A DNA stretch of 64,000 nt from Gammaproteobacteria bacterium (GTDB taxonomy: Bacteria; Pseudomonadota; Gammaproteobacteria; Steroidobacterales; Steroidobacteraceae): positions 99,052-163,051 of the forward strand of contig JANYJY010000009.1 of the NCBI GenBank assembly GCA_025358295.1, written 5' to 3'. Below are positions 1 to 9,611 of this stretch, piece after piece. Position numbers and translations under genes: made by a program. Each line of letters starts with the position of its first letter. Position 1 is the first letter of the stretch. The notes under the pieces were generated by a model, which saw only the letters and a list, made by a program, of their open reading frames with translations, had not been told where the DNA came from and searched no databases.

Positions 1-2
1 TG

Positions 3-2900
3 CGCTCGTTCCAGCGGCTGATCGATGCCGGCCACTCGCTGCTCGTGATCGAACACAACCTAGATGTGGTGCGCGCCGCCGATTGGATCATCGATCTCGG
101 CCCCGAAGGCGGTGAGGCCGGCGGCAGCATCGTTTGCACCGGCACTCCGGCTGAGCTGATGCGCGTCGCCGCCTCGCATACCGGCCGAGCGCTCGCCGAG
201 GATGAGAATCCTGCACCCGCGTCGCAAAGTGTTCACGATTCGGGTGGCGCGACCTACCGCGCGCCCACGTCCATCGAGATTCACGGCGCCCGCGAGCACA
301 ATCTCAAAAATGTCGATGTCAATCTCGGCCTCAATCAATTCACGGTGATCACCGGCGTATCGGGCAGCGGCAAGAGCACTCTGGCATTCGATATATTGTT
401 CGCCGAGGGACAGCGGCGTTATCTCGAGTCCCTAAATGCCTATGCACGGCAATTCGTGCAACCCGCATCGCGGCCCGATGTCGATGCCATTTTCGGCATT
501 CCGCCCACCGTTGCCATTGAACAGCGCACCAGCCGCGGCGGACACAAGAGCACGGTGGCGACTCTTACTGAAATCTATCATTTCCTGCGGTTGCTCTATG
601 TGAAGCTGGGTGTTCAGTACTGTCCCGTGTGCGAGGCGCGCATCGAACCGCAGTCCGCGGACGCCATCGCCGCGCGCCTGCTCAAGGACTATCGAGGCAA
701 GAGCATCACCCTCCTGGCGCCGCTCATCGTGGCGCGCAAGGGCTTGTACACCGCGCTCGCCAAGTGGGCGCGGGGCAAGGGATTTACTCACCTACAGGTC
801 GACGGCGGCCTGCTGCCGACGCAGAAGTGGCCGAGGCTGGATCGTTTTGTCGAACACAGCATCGAATTGCCCATCGCCACCCTCACTGTGAATCCGGCGC
901 GCGAATCGGAACTGCGACAGGCCTTGGATTTGGCCTTGGAGCATGGCCGCGGCGTGGTGCACGTGGCGTCGGCCCGCGGCACCGCCGGCGCGGCGGCGAA
1001 TGCGAGCGTGTTCTCCACCAAGCGCGCCTGCCCCAACTGCGGCACCGGATTTCCCGAACTCGATCCCCGGCTGTTTTCTTTCAATTCGCGGCATGGCTGG
1101 TGCACGGGTTGCTTCGGCACCGGGCTTCAGTTGGAGCAATTCGATGCGGAGCAGAGCGGCGAGGAATCAGCCTGGCGAGACGCCGGCGGCACGGAAGGCG
1201 ACTCCAAACCCGGCGTGTGTGCCGATTGCGCGGGGCACCGCCTCAATCCCGTTGCGCTGCATGTTTTGTTTCGCGATCAATCCATTGCCGCGCTCACGAA
1301 CTTGCCGGTGCGGGATTTTTCCGCAGGTCTGCAAAAGCTCAAATTGGTTGGACGCGAACGCGAGATTGCCCGCGACCTGCTGGCCGAACTGACCACGCGC
1401 ACGAATTTTCTCTGCGACGTCGGTTTGGGCTATTTGCAATTGAATCGTGCGGCGCCGACTCTCTCCGGCGGTGAGGCCCAGCGTATTCGTCTGGCGGCGC
1501 AGCTCGGATCCAATCTTCAAGGCGTCTGCTATGTACTGGACGAGCCCACGATCGGTCTGCACCCGCGGGATAATTTAGCGCTCCTCGACACGCTCGATAG
1601 GCTGCGCGCCAAGGGCAATACGCTGGTGGTGGTCGAGCACGACGAGGACACCATTCGGCGCGCCGATCAGGTCATCGATCTCGGGCCGGGCGCAGGCACG
1701 CGCGGCGGTCACATCGTGGCCCAGGGCACGGCCACGGAGCTCGCGCGCTTGGGCAATTCGGCGACCGGCCGTTGTCTGGCGGAACCCCTGCGTCACTCCC
1801 GCTCCCGGCGCCGCCCCATCGATCGGGACACTCCCATGATCGAGATCAGCGGCGCGAACCTGCACAACCTTCGCAAGGTCGATGCACGGATTCCGCTGGG
1901 GCGACTGTCGGTAATCACCGGCGTTTCCGGGTCCGGCAAATCCTCGTTGGCGCGCGATGTACTGATGCACAACTTGAAGCGACTGTTGACACGGCCCAAG
2001 CGCGGCAATCGCAGTGCCGAGACTCTTCTTGAGGGATGTGATGCCATCACGGGATGGCAGAAGATCAGTCGTGTGCTCGAAGTCGATCAAACCCCCATCG
2101 GCAAGACCCCGCGCTCCTGTCCCGCAACCTATATCGGATTCTGGGACTCGATTCGGCGCCTGTACGCCGATACCACCGAAGCGCGCATACGCGGATTTAC
2201 GGCCAGTCGATTTTCCTTCAATACGGCCGGCGGCCGCTGCGAGGCCTGCGAAGGCCAGGGCATGCAGCGCATTGAAATGAGCTTCCTGCCGGACGTCCAA
2301 ATCTTGTGCGACGTCTGCGGCGGCAAGCGTTTCAATCCAGAAACGCTATCCATTCTGTTCAAGGGCAGGAGCATCGGCGAAACCCTTGCGATGAGCGTCG
2401 ATGACGCATTGGAGTTCTTCTCGGCCCAGCGCAGCGTGCACCACCCCGTGAGCCTGCTCGCCGACGTGGGCCTCGGCTACCTGAGCCTCGGCCAACCCAG
2501 CCCAACACTCTCGGGCGGCGAAAGCCAGCGCATCAAGCTCGTCACCGAGTTATCTAAGGTCAGGACCGACGCGCTCGGACTGGATACGGCGCGACGCGAA
2601 GGTCTGCACACCTTGTACGTGCTCGACGAGCCGACCGTGGGCTTGCACATGGCCGATGTCGAAAAGCTTGTGCGCGTGCTGCATCGCCTGGTCGATGCCG
2701 GCAATACCGTGGTGGTCATCGAACACAATCTCGACATCATGGCCGAAGCGGACTGGATCATCGACTTGGGTCCCGAGGGCGGCGACGGTGGCGGCCGCAT
2801 CGTCGCGCAAGGCGTGCCGGAGATCATTGTGCGCAAACCCAAACAGAGTCATACGGCAAGAATTCTGGGCGAGTTTCTCTTGGAACGCGGCGTCGCGTAA
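3..2900 (+). CDS. uvrA: Excinuclease ABC subunit A, C-terminal part of a tandem-fused (double-length) UvrA; 5' end lies outside the window
   Basis: Frame open from the window edge. Residues before the listed start read RSFQRLIDAGHSLLVIEHNLDVVRAADWIIDLGPEGGEAGG (a UvrA C-terminal motif), then a complete second UvrA follows: GVSGSGKSTLAFD, CPVC/CPNC zinc motifs, two LSGGEAQRI/LSGGESQRI signatures and a second IEHNLDIMAEADWIIDLGPEGG. Confidence 0.93.
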   Translation, partial: RSFQRLIDAGHSLLVIEHNLDVVRAADWIIDLGPEGGEAGGSIVCTGTPAELMRVAASHTGRALAEDENPAPASQSVHDSGGATYRAPTSIEIHGAREHNLKNVDVNLGLNQFTVITGVSGSGKSTLAFDILFAEGQRRYLESLNAYARQFVQPASRPDVDAIFGIPPTVAIEQRTSRGGHKSTVATLTEIYHFLRLLYVKLGVQYCPVCEARIEPQSADAIAARLLKDYRGKSITLLAPLIVARKGLYTALAKWARGKGFTHLQVDGGLLPTQKWPRLDRFVEHSIELPIATLTVNPARESELRQALDLALEHGRGVVHVASARGTAGAAANASVFSTKRACPNCGTGFPELDPRLFSFNSRHGWCTGCFGTGLQLEQFDAEQSGEESAWRDAGGTEGDSKPGVCADCAGHRLNPVALHVLFRDQSIAALTNLPVRDFSAGLQKLKLVGREREIARDLLAELTTRTNFLCDVGLGYLQLNRAAPTLSGGEAQRIRLAAQLGSNLQGVCYVLDEPTIGLHPRDNLALLDTLDRLRAKGNTLVVVEHDEDTIRRADQVIDLGPGAGTRGGHIVAQGTATELARLGNSATGRCLAEPLRHSRSRRRPIDRDTPMIEISGANLHNLRKVDARIPLGRLSVITGVSGSGKSSLARDVLMHNLKRLLTRPKRGNRSAETLLEGCDAITGWQKISRVLEVDQTPIGKTPRSCPATYIGFWDSIRRLYADTTEARIRGFTASRFSFNTAGGRCEACEGQGMQRIEMSFLPDVQILCDVCGGKRFNPETLSILFKGRSIGETLAMSVDDALEFFSAQRSVHHPVSLLADVGLGYLSLGQPSPTLSGGESQRIKLVTELSKVRTDALGLDTARREGLHTLYVLDEPTVGLHMADVEKLVRVLHRLVDAGNTVVVIEHNLDIMAEADWIIDLGPEGGDGGGRIVAQGVPEIIVRKPKQSHTARILGEFLLERGVA

Positions 2901-2929
2901 CCATTTAGTCCTGGTTTGTGCTCGCGTCG

Positions 2930-3892
2930 CTATTTCCCTGCAGGCTTCTGCGCGTCGCGCTCGCGCTGAGTGCGTGATTGCGCGTTCTCATTTTTTTTGG
3001 AGCTGCCGCGCAGCCCTTGATCCTCGATCAAACGCTTGTGCACGTAGAGGAATCGAGTGTACTCGTACTCAAACGGTGAACCGCTGCCGTAGTAGCGGAA
3101 ATTGACGTTAGAACGAATATCGACTGCATTGACGACCGGTAGGCCCCATGAAATCCAGCCGCGATACAGGTCGGCGACATTGACGATATACGATACGCCG
3201 TAATCGCCGAGATAACCGACGCCGTCGCGTAGTGTCGAGGGTCCTAGAATTGGAATGACCAGATAAGGACCCGGGTGCATGCCCCACTTGGCCAGAGTCG
3301 TGCTCATGCCCGTCGGCGCGGGCGGCAACTTCATTTTCGCGGCGGGATCGAACAGACCACCGATGCCAACGGTGCTGTTGATTACGAATCGACCCAGTGA
3401 GCGCAAACCCAATTTTAGGCGCCATTGCAACGTGTAGTTGACGATGCTGTCGACTTCTTTCAGGTTGGCGAAGAAATTGTGCACGCCGGATCGAAGCGGC
3501 GACGGCACACGGCGATAGACGTCGGTCACCGGTAGAAAGATGGCTTCGTCGAACCGTGTGTTGAATCGATAAGTGAAGCGGTTGAGCCGCTCCCATGGAT
3601 CGTAGCTGTACATGGACGGAGCTTCGGCCGGAGTCACTGGAGGCACTGCCTTGTCAGTGTCTTGACCGCCCTCGCCGGCCTTGCTTGCCGCAGCCGACTG
3701 GCTTTCCTCCGTGTTCTTCCGAGTCTCTGCTGCCTCGAACGCCGCCGCACTTGCCACGGCGGCGGCATTTTCCGCCGCCGGATCCTCCGCAGCAACGCTG
3801 CGGATGCTGAGGTTTGAAGACACGCAGCCGCCAAGCGACATCGCAACGAGCGCTAGGAGAACGGCGTGCTTCATTGCGCTGCTCCCGGCCAA
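2930..3892 (-). CDS. mlaA: MlaA (VacJ)-family phospholipid-binding lipoprotein
   Basis: Lipobox MKHAVLLALVAMSLGGC; YDPWERLNRFTYRFNTRFDEAIFLPVTDVYR and VGIGGLFDPA motifs typical of MlaA. Confidence 0.9.
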   Translation of the reverse strand: MAGSSAMKHAVLLALVAMSLGGCVSSNLSIRSVAAEDPAAENAAAVASAAAFEAAETRKNTEESQSAAASKAGEGGQDTDKAVPPVTPAEAPSMYSYDPWERLNRFTYRFNTRFDEAIFLPVTDVYRRVPSPLRSGVHNFFANLKEVDSIVNYTLQWRLKLGLRSLGRFVINSTVGIGGLFDPAAKMKLPPAPTGMSTTLAKWGMHPGPYLVIPILGPSTLRDGVGYLGDYGVSYIVNVADLYRGWISWGLPVVNAVDIRSNVNFRYYGSGSPFEYEYTRFLYVHKRLIEDQGLRGSSKKNENAQSRTQRERDAQKPAGK

Positions 3893-5307
3893 CGTCCGGC
3901 CAGCATGTCGAGCATATCTGCCACTTGCTGCCGATCGCCCAAATTGCCCAAGTGACCCCCATGGTCATAGACGGCAATCCTCGCTCCCAAAGTTTCCCGC
4001 AACCATGCAAGTTCCTGCTTATCCAGGATGACATCGTCGCTGTTGGTCTGGGCGTAGTAGTCCGAACCGTTGTGCAGAGCGGCGCCGATGATGTCGAGGC
4101 GATTGTCGGCAATCAGACTGGCCGCCGTCGAATTGGGGCGGCGCTGCAGATAGTAGGGCGCGAACACCTTGGTGAAATATTCCGCAAATGTCTTGTTGCG
4201 CAATTTACGCTGAATCTCGTCGAGCGAGTCCCCGAGCCTGGGAGGGTGCTTCGGGTCGACCACGACGCCGCTGCCGGAATAGAGGTCGCCAGCGAAAAAC
4301 ATATCTACCAGATCGAGCCGAAAGGTCAACGCAATCGCGGCAGAGAATTCCGCATCGGTCTTAAACACCGCGGCGGCCGCGCCGAATAGAAAACCCTCGT
4401 CGATTTGCACGCGATTCGATGCACGATACAGATTGGCGAGTTGGGCATACAGCCGACGGTACAGGCGTTCCACTGCCTCGTCTCCCGAACCGACGCTGAT
4501 CTCGAACAGCTTGTCGAGCCGACCAATCGAAGAAAACAGGCTGACCGGCGGGTTAATCATGACGGCGCGATGAATCTTGAGCTTGCCTTCCGACGCGTCG
4601 ATGGATTTCACGATGGCAGCGTTGGCGCCGCCAAGGCTGTAGCCAAGCACATCGATGTCGCTGATCTGAATCCTCCGGGGCAGATGAGCGATGACCTCTT
4701 GCATGGCTGCGTACAGATCGTGACCGTCCTGCATCAAATCGCCCGCCACTCCGGTGCTGGATGCGGACGCGATGAAGCCGGGGAAAGTCGGGGACGGCAT
4801 GGTCAACACGTGATAGCCAGCGGCATACAGTGCGCCACGCAGCAAGGAAAGCTTCGCGGTATTGCCGCCGCTGCCCGTTCCGGATATGACAATGGCGAGT
4901 GGCGCGGGTTTGTCCTGGGCCGAAAACCACACCCGCAGGCGGCGATCGAACCACAGCACCTCCGGCAGCGGCCGCGCCCACGGCAGGGCAATGTTGATTT
5001 CCAGCAAGGGAACTCTATGGGGCATCGGCGCAATGTTCTGCGGCGGCGTACCGAATACCGTGGCGCGCAGCGCCGCCGAATCCGCAAGTCCAGCCGCAGG
5101 GCCCGGCGCGGGCGGCGGCTCAATGGCCTGCGCCGGGGGCAATGTATCGGCTAGGACAGCAGGCTTCGCACCATAGGCGAGCGCCGCGCAAAGAATCCCA
5201 ACGGCGAACGTCAATGACTTGATGCGCCGGCGCGTACGTCTCTCCTGGGCCGAGGAGGTATCGTCGGATATCATCGGGTGATCCTTTAACTGGCAAGCGA
5301 TTCTCAT
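3871..5307 (-). CDS. Alpha/beta hydrolase, serine esterase-like
   Basis: Signal-like N-terminus, VISGTGSGGN and GYSLGGANAA nucleophile elbow; overlaps the mlaA start. Confidence 0.75.
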   Translation of the reverse strand: MRIACQLKDHPMISDDTSSAQERRTRRRIKSLTFAVGILCAALAYGAKPAVLADTLPPAQAIEPPPAPGPAAGLADSAALRATVFGTPPQNIAPMPHRVPLLEINIALPWARPLPEVLWFDRRLRVWFSAQDKPAPLAIVISGTGSGGNTAKLSLLRGALYAAGYHVLTMPSPTFPGFIASASSTGVAGDLMQDGHDLYAAMQEVIAHLPRRIQISDIDVLGYSLGGANAAIVKSIDASEGKLKIHRAVMINPPVSLFSSIGRLDKLFEISVGSGDEAVERLYRRLYAQLANLYRASNRVQIDEGFLFGAAAAVFKTDAEFSAAIALTFRLDLVDMFFAGDLYSGSGVVVDPKHPPRLGDSLDEIQRKLRNKTFAEYFTKVFAPYYLQRRPNSTAASLIADNRLDIIGAALHNGSDYYAQTNSDDVILDKQELAWLRETLGARIAVYDHGGHLGNLGDRQQVADMLDMLAGRWPGAAQ

Positions 5308-5434
5308 GGCCCGCTTGAATCATGAGGCAGCCGACTCTGGTTAAACAAGCTAATTTATGTAATCAGCTGCATCGACACCGGCTGCCGCCATTGTAGTATT
5401 TACAGATCGCGTCAAACTACCGAGACTCAAGACT

Positions 5435-6295
5435 ATGGCCACCAGCCTCAGAGCTCTGCTGCCTCTTTATAGCGTCAAGGGCGGCGCCACTGTTCCTCTG
5501 CCGCGTAAGTTGGCCCGGCTGTACGGCGGCTTGCGCATGCCGGCGCCTGGTTCGAGCCCCAAGGTATTCAGTAATTTTGTGACGACGTTGGACGGCGTCG
5601 TGTCGCTTCAAGTCAAGGGACATTCCGGCGGCGGGGACATCAGCGGCTTCAACTCCCAAGACCGCATGGTAATGGGATTGTTGCGCGCCGTTGCCGACGT
5701 GGTGATCGTAGGCTCGGGCACCCTCGCTGCAGACCCCCAGCACGTATGGACGCCCGATGCCATTTGCCCCGAACTAGCGCGGGAGTATCAATTGCTACGA
5801 CACGCGATGTTCAAGCACCCGGCGGCGCTGAACGTGGTCGTCAGCGCCAGCGGCAATATCGACCTGAGGCTGCCGGTGTTTGCTTCCGGCCGCGTTCCGG
5901 TATTAATCGCGACCACGCGCACCGGCGCGCGCCGCCTGCACAAACAAAGATTGCCCGATTCAGTTTCGATTCGCTCAATTCGCAGCCGCAGCGGGAGAAT
6001 CGAGCCGGGCGCCATACTGGACGAGGTGGCCCGCGCGAGTGGCGGCGAGCGGATCCTCATCGAGGGCGGTCCGCAATTATTGGGCTCCTTTTATCGAGCA
6101 GGCCTGGTCGACGAGCAATTCCTGACGCTGGCGCCGCAAATCGCTGGGCGTCGTGAGCAAGACGGGCGGCTCAGTCTGGTGATGGGAACAACATTCGCGC
6201 CGCAACACCCGCTCTGGGGTTCTTTGACAGATGTACGTCGCGGCCAAAGTCACCTGTTTCTGCGCTATTCTTTCGCCGGCCGAACCCAGCTTTGA
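5435..6295 (+). CDS. RibD C-terminal domain (pyrimidine/dihydrofolate reductase-like) protein
   Basis: NFVTTLDGVVSL, GSGTLAADP and ILIEGGPQLLGSF motifs of RibD_C. Confidence 0.8.
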   Translation: MATSLRALLPLYSVKGGATVPLPRKLARLYGGLRMPAPGSSPKVFSNFVTTLDGVVSLQVKGHSGGGDISGFNSQDRMVMGLLRAVADVVIVGSGTLAADPQHVWTPDAICPELAREYQLLRHAMFKHPAALNVVVSASGNIDLRLPVFASGRVPVLIATTRTGARRLHKQRLPDSVSIRSIRSRSGRIEPGAILDEVARASGGERILIEGGPQLLGSFYRAGLVDEQFLTLAPQIAGRREQDGRLSLVMGTTFAPQHPLWGSLTDVRRGQSHLFLRYSFAGRTQL

Positions 6296-6310
6296 TCAAG
6301 AGGGAAAAAC

Positions 6311-7528
6311 ATGAAAACGCATTATTCGCGAGCCTTGCACGTTGGCTATTTCGTTGCCGGCACGCTGATGGGCGCGACGATCGCCTTCGCCGACGTCACC
6401 ATCGAACAGAAAAATACTCTGGATGTTGCCTCCGTCATCAAAGCTCACGGCTCGACAACGACTAATATCGCGGGCGACAAACAACGTGAAGACTCGGAAT
6501 CGCATTGCGAAGGCATGATGTCGCTGGTGTGCGGCAACCTTCACGGCGGCGAAATTGTTCGCTTGGACCGCGGTGTGACCTGGCATCTGGAGCCGGATAA
6601 GAAGGCCTACCGCGAGGATGCTTTTGCGTCGCCCGAAGAACTGGCGGCCATGCGGGCCAAAATGCAGGCGCGGCTAGAAAAGATGCGTTCCTGCCCCGTG
6701 TCGCAGAAACAGGCGCCCATCGACAAATCCAAATGCGAGATGTCGGCGCCAAAAATCGATGTTCATAGGACCGACGACAAGATGTCGATTGCCGGGCACG
6801 ATAGCCAACGCACGGTGGCTACCTTGACCGAGAGTTGTACCAATAAGGAAACCGGTGACGTGTGCGATACCGTGATTGCAGTCGACACCTGGTTGACGCA
6901 GGACAAGCTTCCCGGAAGCGAGGACCGCCGAGCATTCCAGCTGGCGTATGCGAAGAAACTCGGCCTGGACGATCCGCAAGGCGCGCTGCGCGGAGAATTC
7001 GCAAAATTCCTCGCGCCCTATCAATCCCAAATCAAGGAGCTCACCGCCAAATCCGGCGACTTTAAAGGCTCGACCTTAAGGACAACGTTGCGGGTCATGA
7101 TGGGTGGTCAGCAGTGCAGTACGGTCGCTAAGATGAAGCCGAACGACTCTACGGGCACAGACACCACGGGCGGCAGCAATAGTCCGATTAGCAGCGTCGC
7201 GCAAGCCGGCAAGGCGCTCGGCTCGTCAGTGGGCAATCTCGTTGGCGGCCTGTTCAAGAAGAAAAAGGTCGACGATGCGCAGGCGGCGGCAAGTGCCGCT
7301 CCAACGGCTTCGGCGACTTCCCCAAGCACGCCAGCCCCCGCCGTGGGAGCGGCCGATCCGTACACGCAATACGTCCAAATGGCGTCATTTACTACGGAAA
7401 CGGTCGCCATAAATGTCGCAGCGGTTCCCGCCGATCGTTTCGAAGTTCCGTCCGACTGGAAGAAGGTGGCACCGAAGGCCAGCAAGCTGGACGACGATGA
7501 CTTCACCTGTCCAAAATCCGCAAATTAG
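6311..7528 (+). CDS. Hypothetical exported protein
   Basis: 405 aa ORF with an N-terminal signal-like segment, several Cys and a low-complexity Ala/Thr/Pro C-terminal region; no family recognised. Confidence 0.7.
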   Translation: MKTHYSRALHVGYFVAGTLMGATIAFADVTIEQKNTLDVASVIKAHGSTTTNIAGDKQREDSESHCEGMMSLVCGNLHGGEIVRLDRGVTWHLEPDKKAYREDAFASPEELAAMRAKMQARLEKMRSCPVSQKQAPIDKSKCEMSAPKIDVHRTDDKMSIAGHDSQRTVATLTESCTNKETGDVCDTVIAVDTWLTQDKLPGSEDRRAFQLAYAKKLGLDDPQGALRGEFAKFLAPYQSQIKELTAKSGDFKGSTLRTTLRVMMGGQQCSTVAKMKPNDSTGTDTTGGSNSPISSVAQAGKALGSSVGNLVGGLFKKKKVDDAQAAASAAPTASATSPSTPAPAVGAADPYTQYVQMASFTTETVAINVAAVPADRFEVPSDWKKVAPKASKLDDDDFTCPKSAN

Positions 7529-7600
7529 ACCTTGGGCAATGCAGTATTCGCTATTTAAGGGGGCGCGGCGGCCTCGCGAGGCAAGGTCTACACTTCGCGT

Positions 7601-7807
7601 ATGAACGACGAAAGCCTGGAATTGGTCCAAACGAAAATCGCCTTCCTGGAAAGCGCAACGGCTGAGCTAAGCGATGTGATATTTCGACAGCAGCGGGAGA
7701 TTCAAGCTCTCGGGGCGCAATTGCGAGCGCTCTCGGACCGCCTGAACAGCGTCCAACCGGAAGACAGTCCTCGCTCGCCCGAACAGGAACGGCCGCCTCA
7801 CTACTGA
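7601..7807 (+). CDS. slyX: SlyX family protein
   Basis: 68 aa coiled-coil ORF: ESLELVQTKIAFLESATAELSDVIFRQQREI. Confidence 0.8.
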   Translation: MNDESLELVQTKIAFLESATAELSDVIFRQQREIQALGAQLRALSDRLNSVQPEDSPRSPEQERPPHY

Positions 7808-8841
7808 TTTCGCCCGGCAGCAACGTCGGTCCCTGCCGCGCAGGCGGCACGAACGAGATTCAGCGTATCCAAGCCTGAGCACTGCTCGAGCACTCGCAAA
7901 AGGTCCCACGCGGCGGTCTCGCTCACCACCTGGTACGGGTCACCGGGGTTGCGCGCTCGATTGTGGGCGGAGTAGCAGACGCTCATGCTCAGGCGCGACA
8001 AAATCAATGGAAAGAGTACACGCTGTTCGGCGTCGGTGAGCGGATAGTGAGCGTGGTAGGACTCGATCATGTGTGCGGCCACGGACAAGGGGTCCCGATC
8101 ACCGAGCAGGGTATAAGCCAGCGCGATGGCCAGATCGCAGACCGTCGCGGTGTACAGAGAATCGCCGAAATCCAGCAGCCCCACCATGCGTCCCTCGTCG
8201 GCGATGACATTGTGATCATTGGCGTCGCCGTGAACCACGCTATGCCGTAGAGCGCTCCAGTCTATTTCTGCCCACTCGGAAAAAAGCCGTTCTACACAAG
8301 CGCGTCCAGCCCGTGGCAGCAATGCGGTGTGCTCCTGAGCCATGTCCGCCCGGCGCAAATCCCACTGCAGGACCCGCCTCATTCCCGGATGAGAGAAGCC
8401 GCTCAATGACTCATCGATCTTGGCCATGCTCGCGCCAATGGACTTATACAACATAGGTCCACGCGACGTACTGTCGGCAAGTACTTCCCCATCGATCCAA
8501 ATCATCAGACGCAGGCAATGATGAGTGCCTGTCCGGGGATTGGGAATACTGGCGATGTCCAATCCCTGCAGCGAAGTCACCACCCTCTGCACCCGGCATG
8601 CCACCAGCGAAGCCTCGACATGGCGCATGGCCTGATTCTGGAAATCGAGCACTTCCACGGCATCGCCTGCATTCGCAATTTTCAATACGAATTTCCCACC
8701 GCCGTGCTCCGCGATTAAGAAATTCTGATCCCGCTCGCTGGGCAGAGGAGCAGAACTGCCTGTGAGACCGTATTGCTGAGCCGCGGCCGCGAGCGCCTCC
8801 GCAGCGGTAAATCGAGGAATGCTCTCGAGAGAAATGGTCAT
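7801..8841 (-). CDS. Aminoglycoside phosphotransferase/homoserine kinase-like protein
   Basis: APH-fold motifs VVHGDANDHNVIADEGRMVGLLDFGDS. Confidence 0.85.
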   Translation of the reverse strand: MTISLESIPRFTAAEALAAAAQQYGLTGSSAPLPSERDQNFLIAEHGGGKFVLKIANAGDAVEVLDFQNQAMRHVEASLVACRVQRVVTSLQGLDIASIPNPRTGTHHCLRLMIWIDGEVLADSTSRGPMLYKSIGASMAKIDESLSGFSHPGMRRVLQWDLRRADMAQEHTALLPRAGRACVERLFSEWAEIDWSALRHSVVHGDANDHNVIADEGRMVGLLDFGDSLYTATVCDLAIALAYTLLGDRDPLSVAAHMIESYHAHYPLTDAEQRVLFPLILSRLSMSVCYSAHNRARNPGDPYQVVSETAAWDLLRVLEQCSGLDTLNLVRAACAAGTDVAAGRNQ

Positions 8842-8881
8842 CGCACAGAGTGACCCGGACTCTGCCTCCCCCGACGGCGGC

Positions 8882-9514
8882 TCAAACCTGTCTGTCCGGT
8901 GCAGCGCCCTGAAATGCCGGCAGGTCCCGGCAGGCTGCGTCTATCGCCAGGATGCGCGGATACGCTTCCAGGTCCACGTTGAAGCGGCGTGCATTGAACA
9001 CTTGCGGCACCAGACACACATCCGCCATCGTGGGCGCATCGCCGTGACAAAATCTCCCGGTCGCTTTGTCGCGAACCAGCCAGCGCTCCAGTGCACTGAA
9101 GCCGAGCTGCACCCAATGCCGGTACCATTCGTCACGTTCTGTCTTGTCGTGCCCGAGATCGTGCTCAAGATATTGCAGCACGCGCAAATTGTTCAGGGGG
9201 TGCACATCGCAAGTAATGGCGAGCGACAGGGCCCGCACTCGCGCCCTTTCCAAGGGAGCGTGCGGCAGGAGCGGCGGATCCGGATGAATTTCATCGAGAT
9301 ACTCGATGATGGCCACAGATTGCGTCAGTACCGCGCCTTCGTCCAATGCCAGCGCGGGCACGAAGCCCTGGCTGTTGATCTGCAGAAAGCTCTCGAGCTT
9401 TTGCTCTCCGCCACGCAGGTCCAAGAGCACTGAGGTGACCTTTACCGCCTTCAGCGCCAGGGCGATTCGCACCCGATACGAAGCCGAACTTAAGGCATGA
9501 CCGTACAGAATCAT
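8882..9514 (-). CDS. maiA: Maleylacetoacetate isomerase (zeta-class GST)
   Basis: N-terminus LYGHALSSASYRVRIALALK, SVAIIEYLDE, zeta GST layout. Confidence 0.88.
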   Translation of the reverse strand: MILYGHALSSASYRVRIALALKAVKVTSVLLDLRGGEQKLESFLQINSQGFVPALALDEGAVLTQSVAIIEYLDEIHPDPPLLPHAPLERARVRALSLAITCDVHPLNNLRVLQYLEHDLGHDKTERDEWYRHWVQLGFSALERWLVRDKATGRFCHGDAPTMADVCLVPQVFNARRFNVDLEAYPRILAIDAACRDLPAFQGAAPDRQV

Positions 9515-9611
9515 ATCGAGGACATCGCGTTCATTTCCCGCTACCGTTCATTGCACTTTTTAGAGAATAGGCACCGAAGTTGCGATATTGCAATCCCGCC
9601 ACCGGTGCCGG

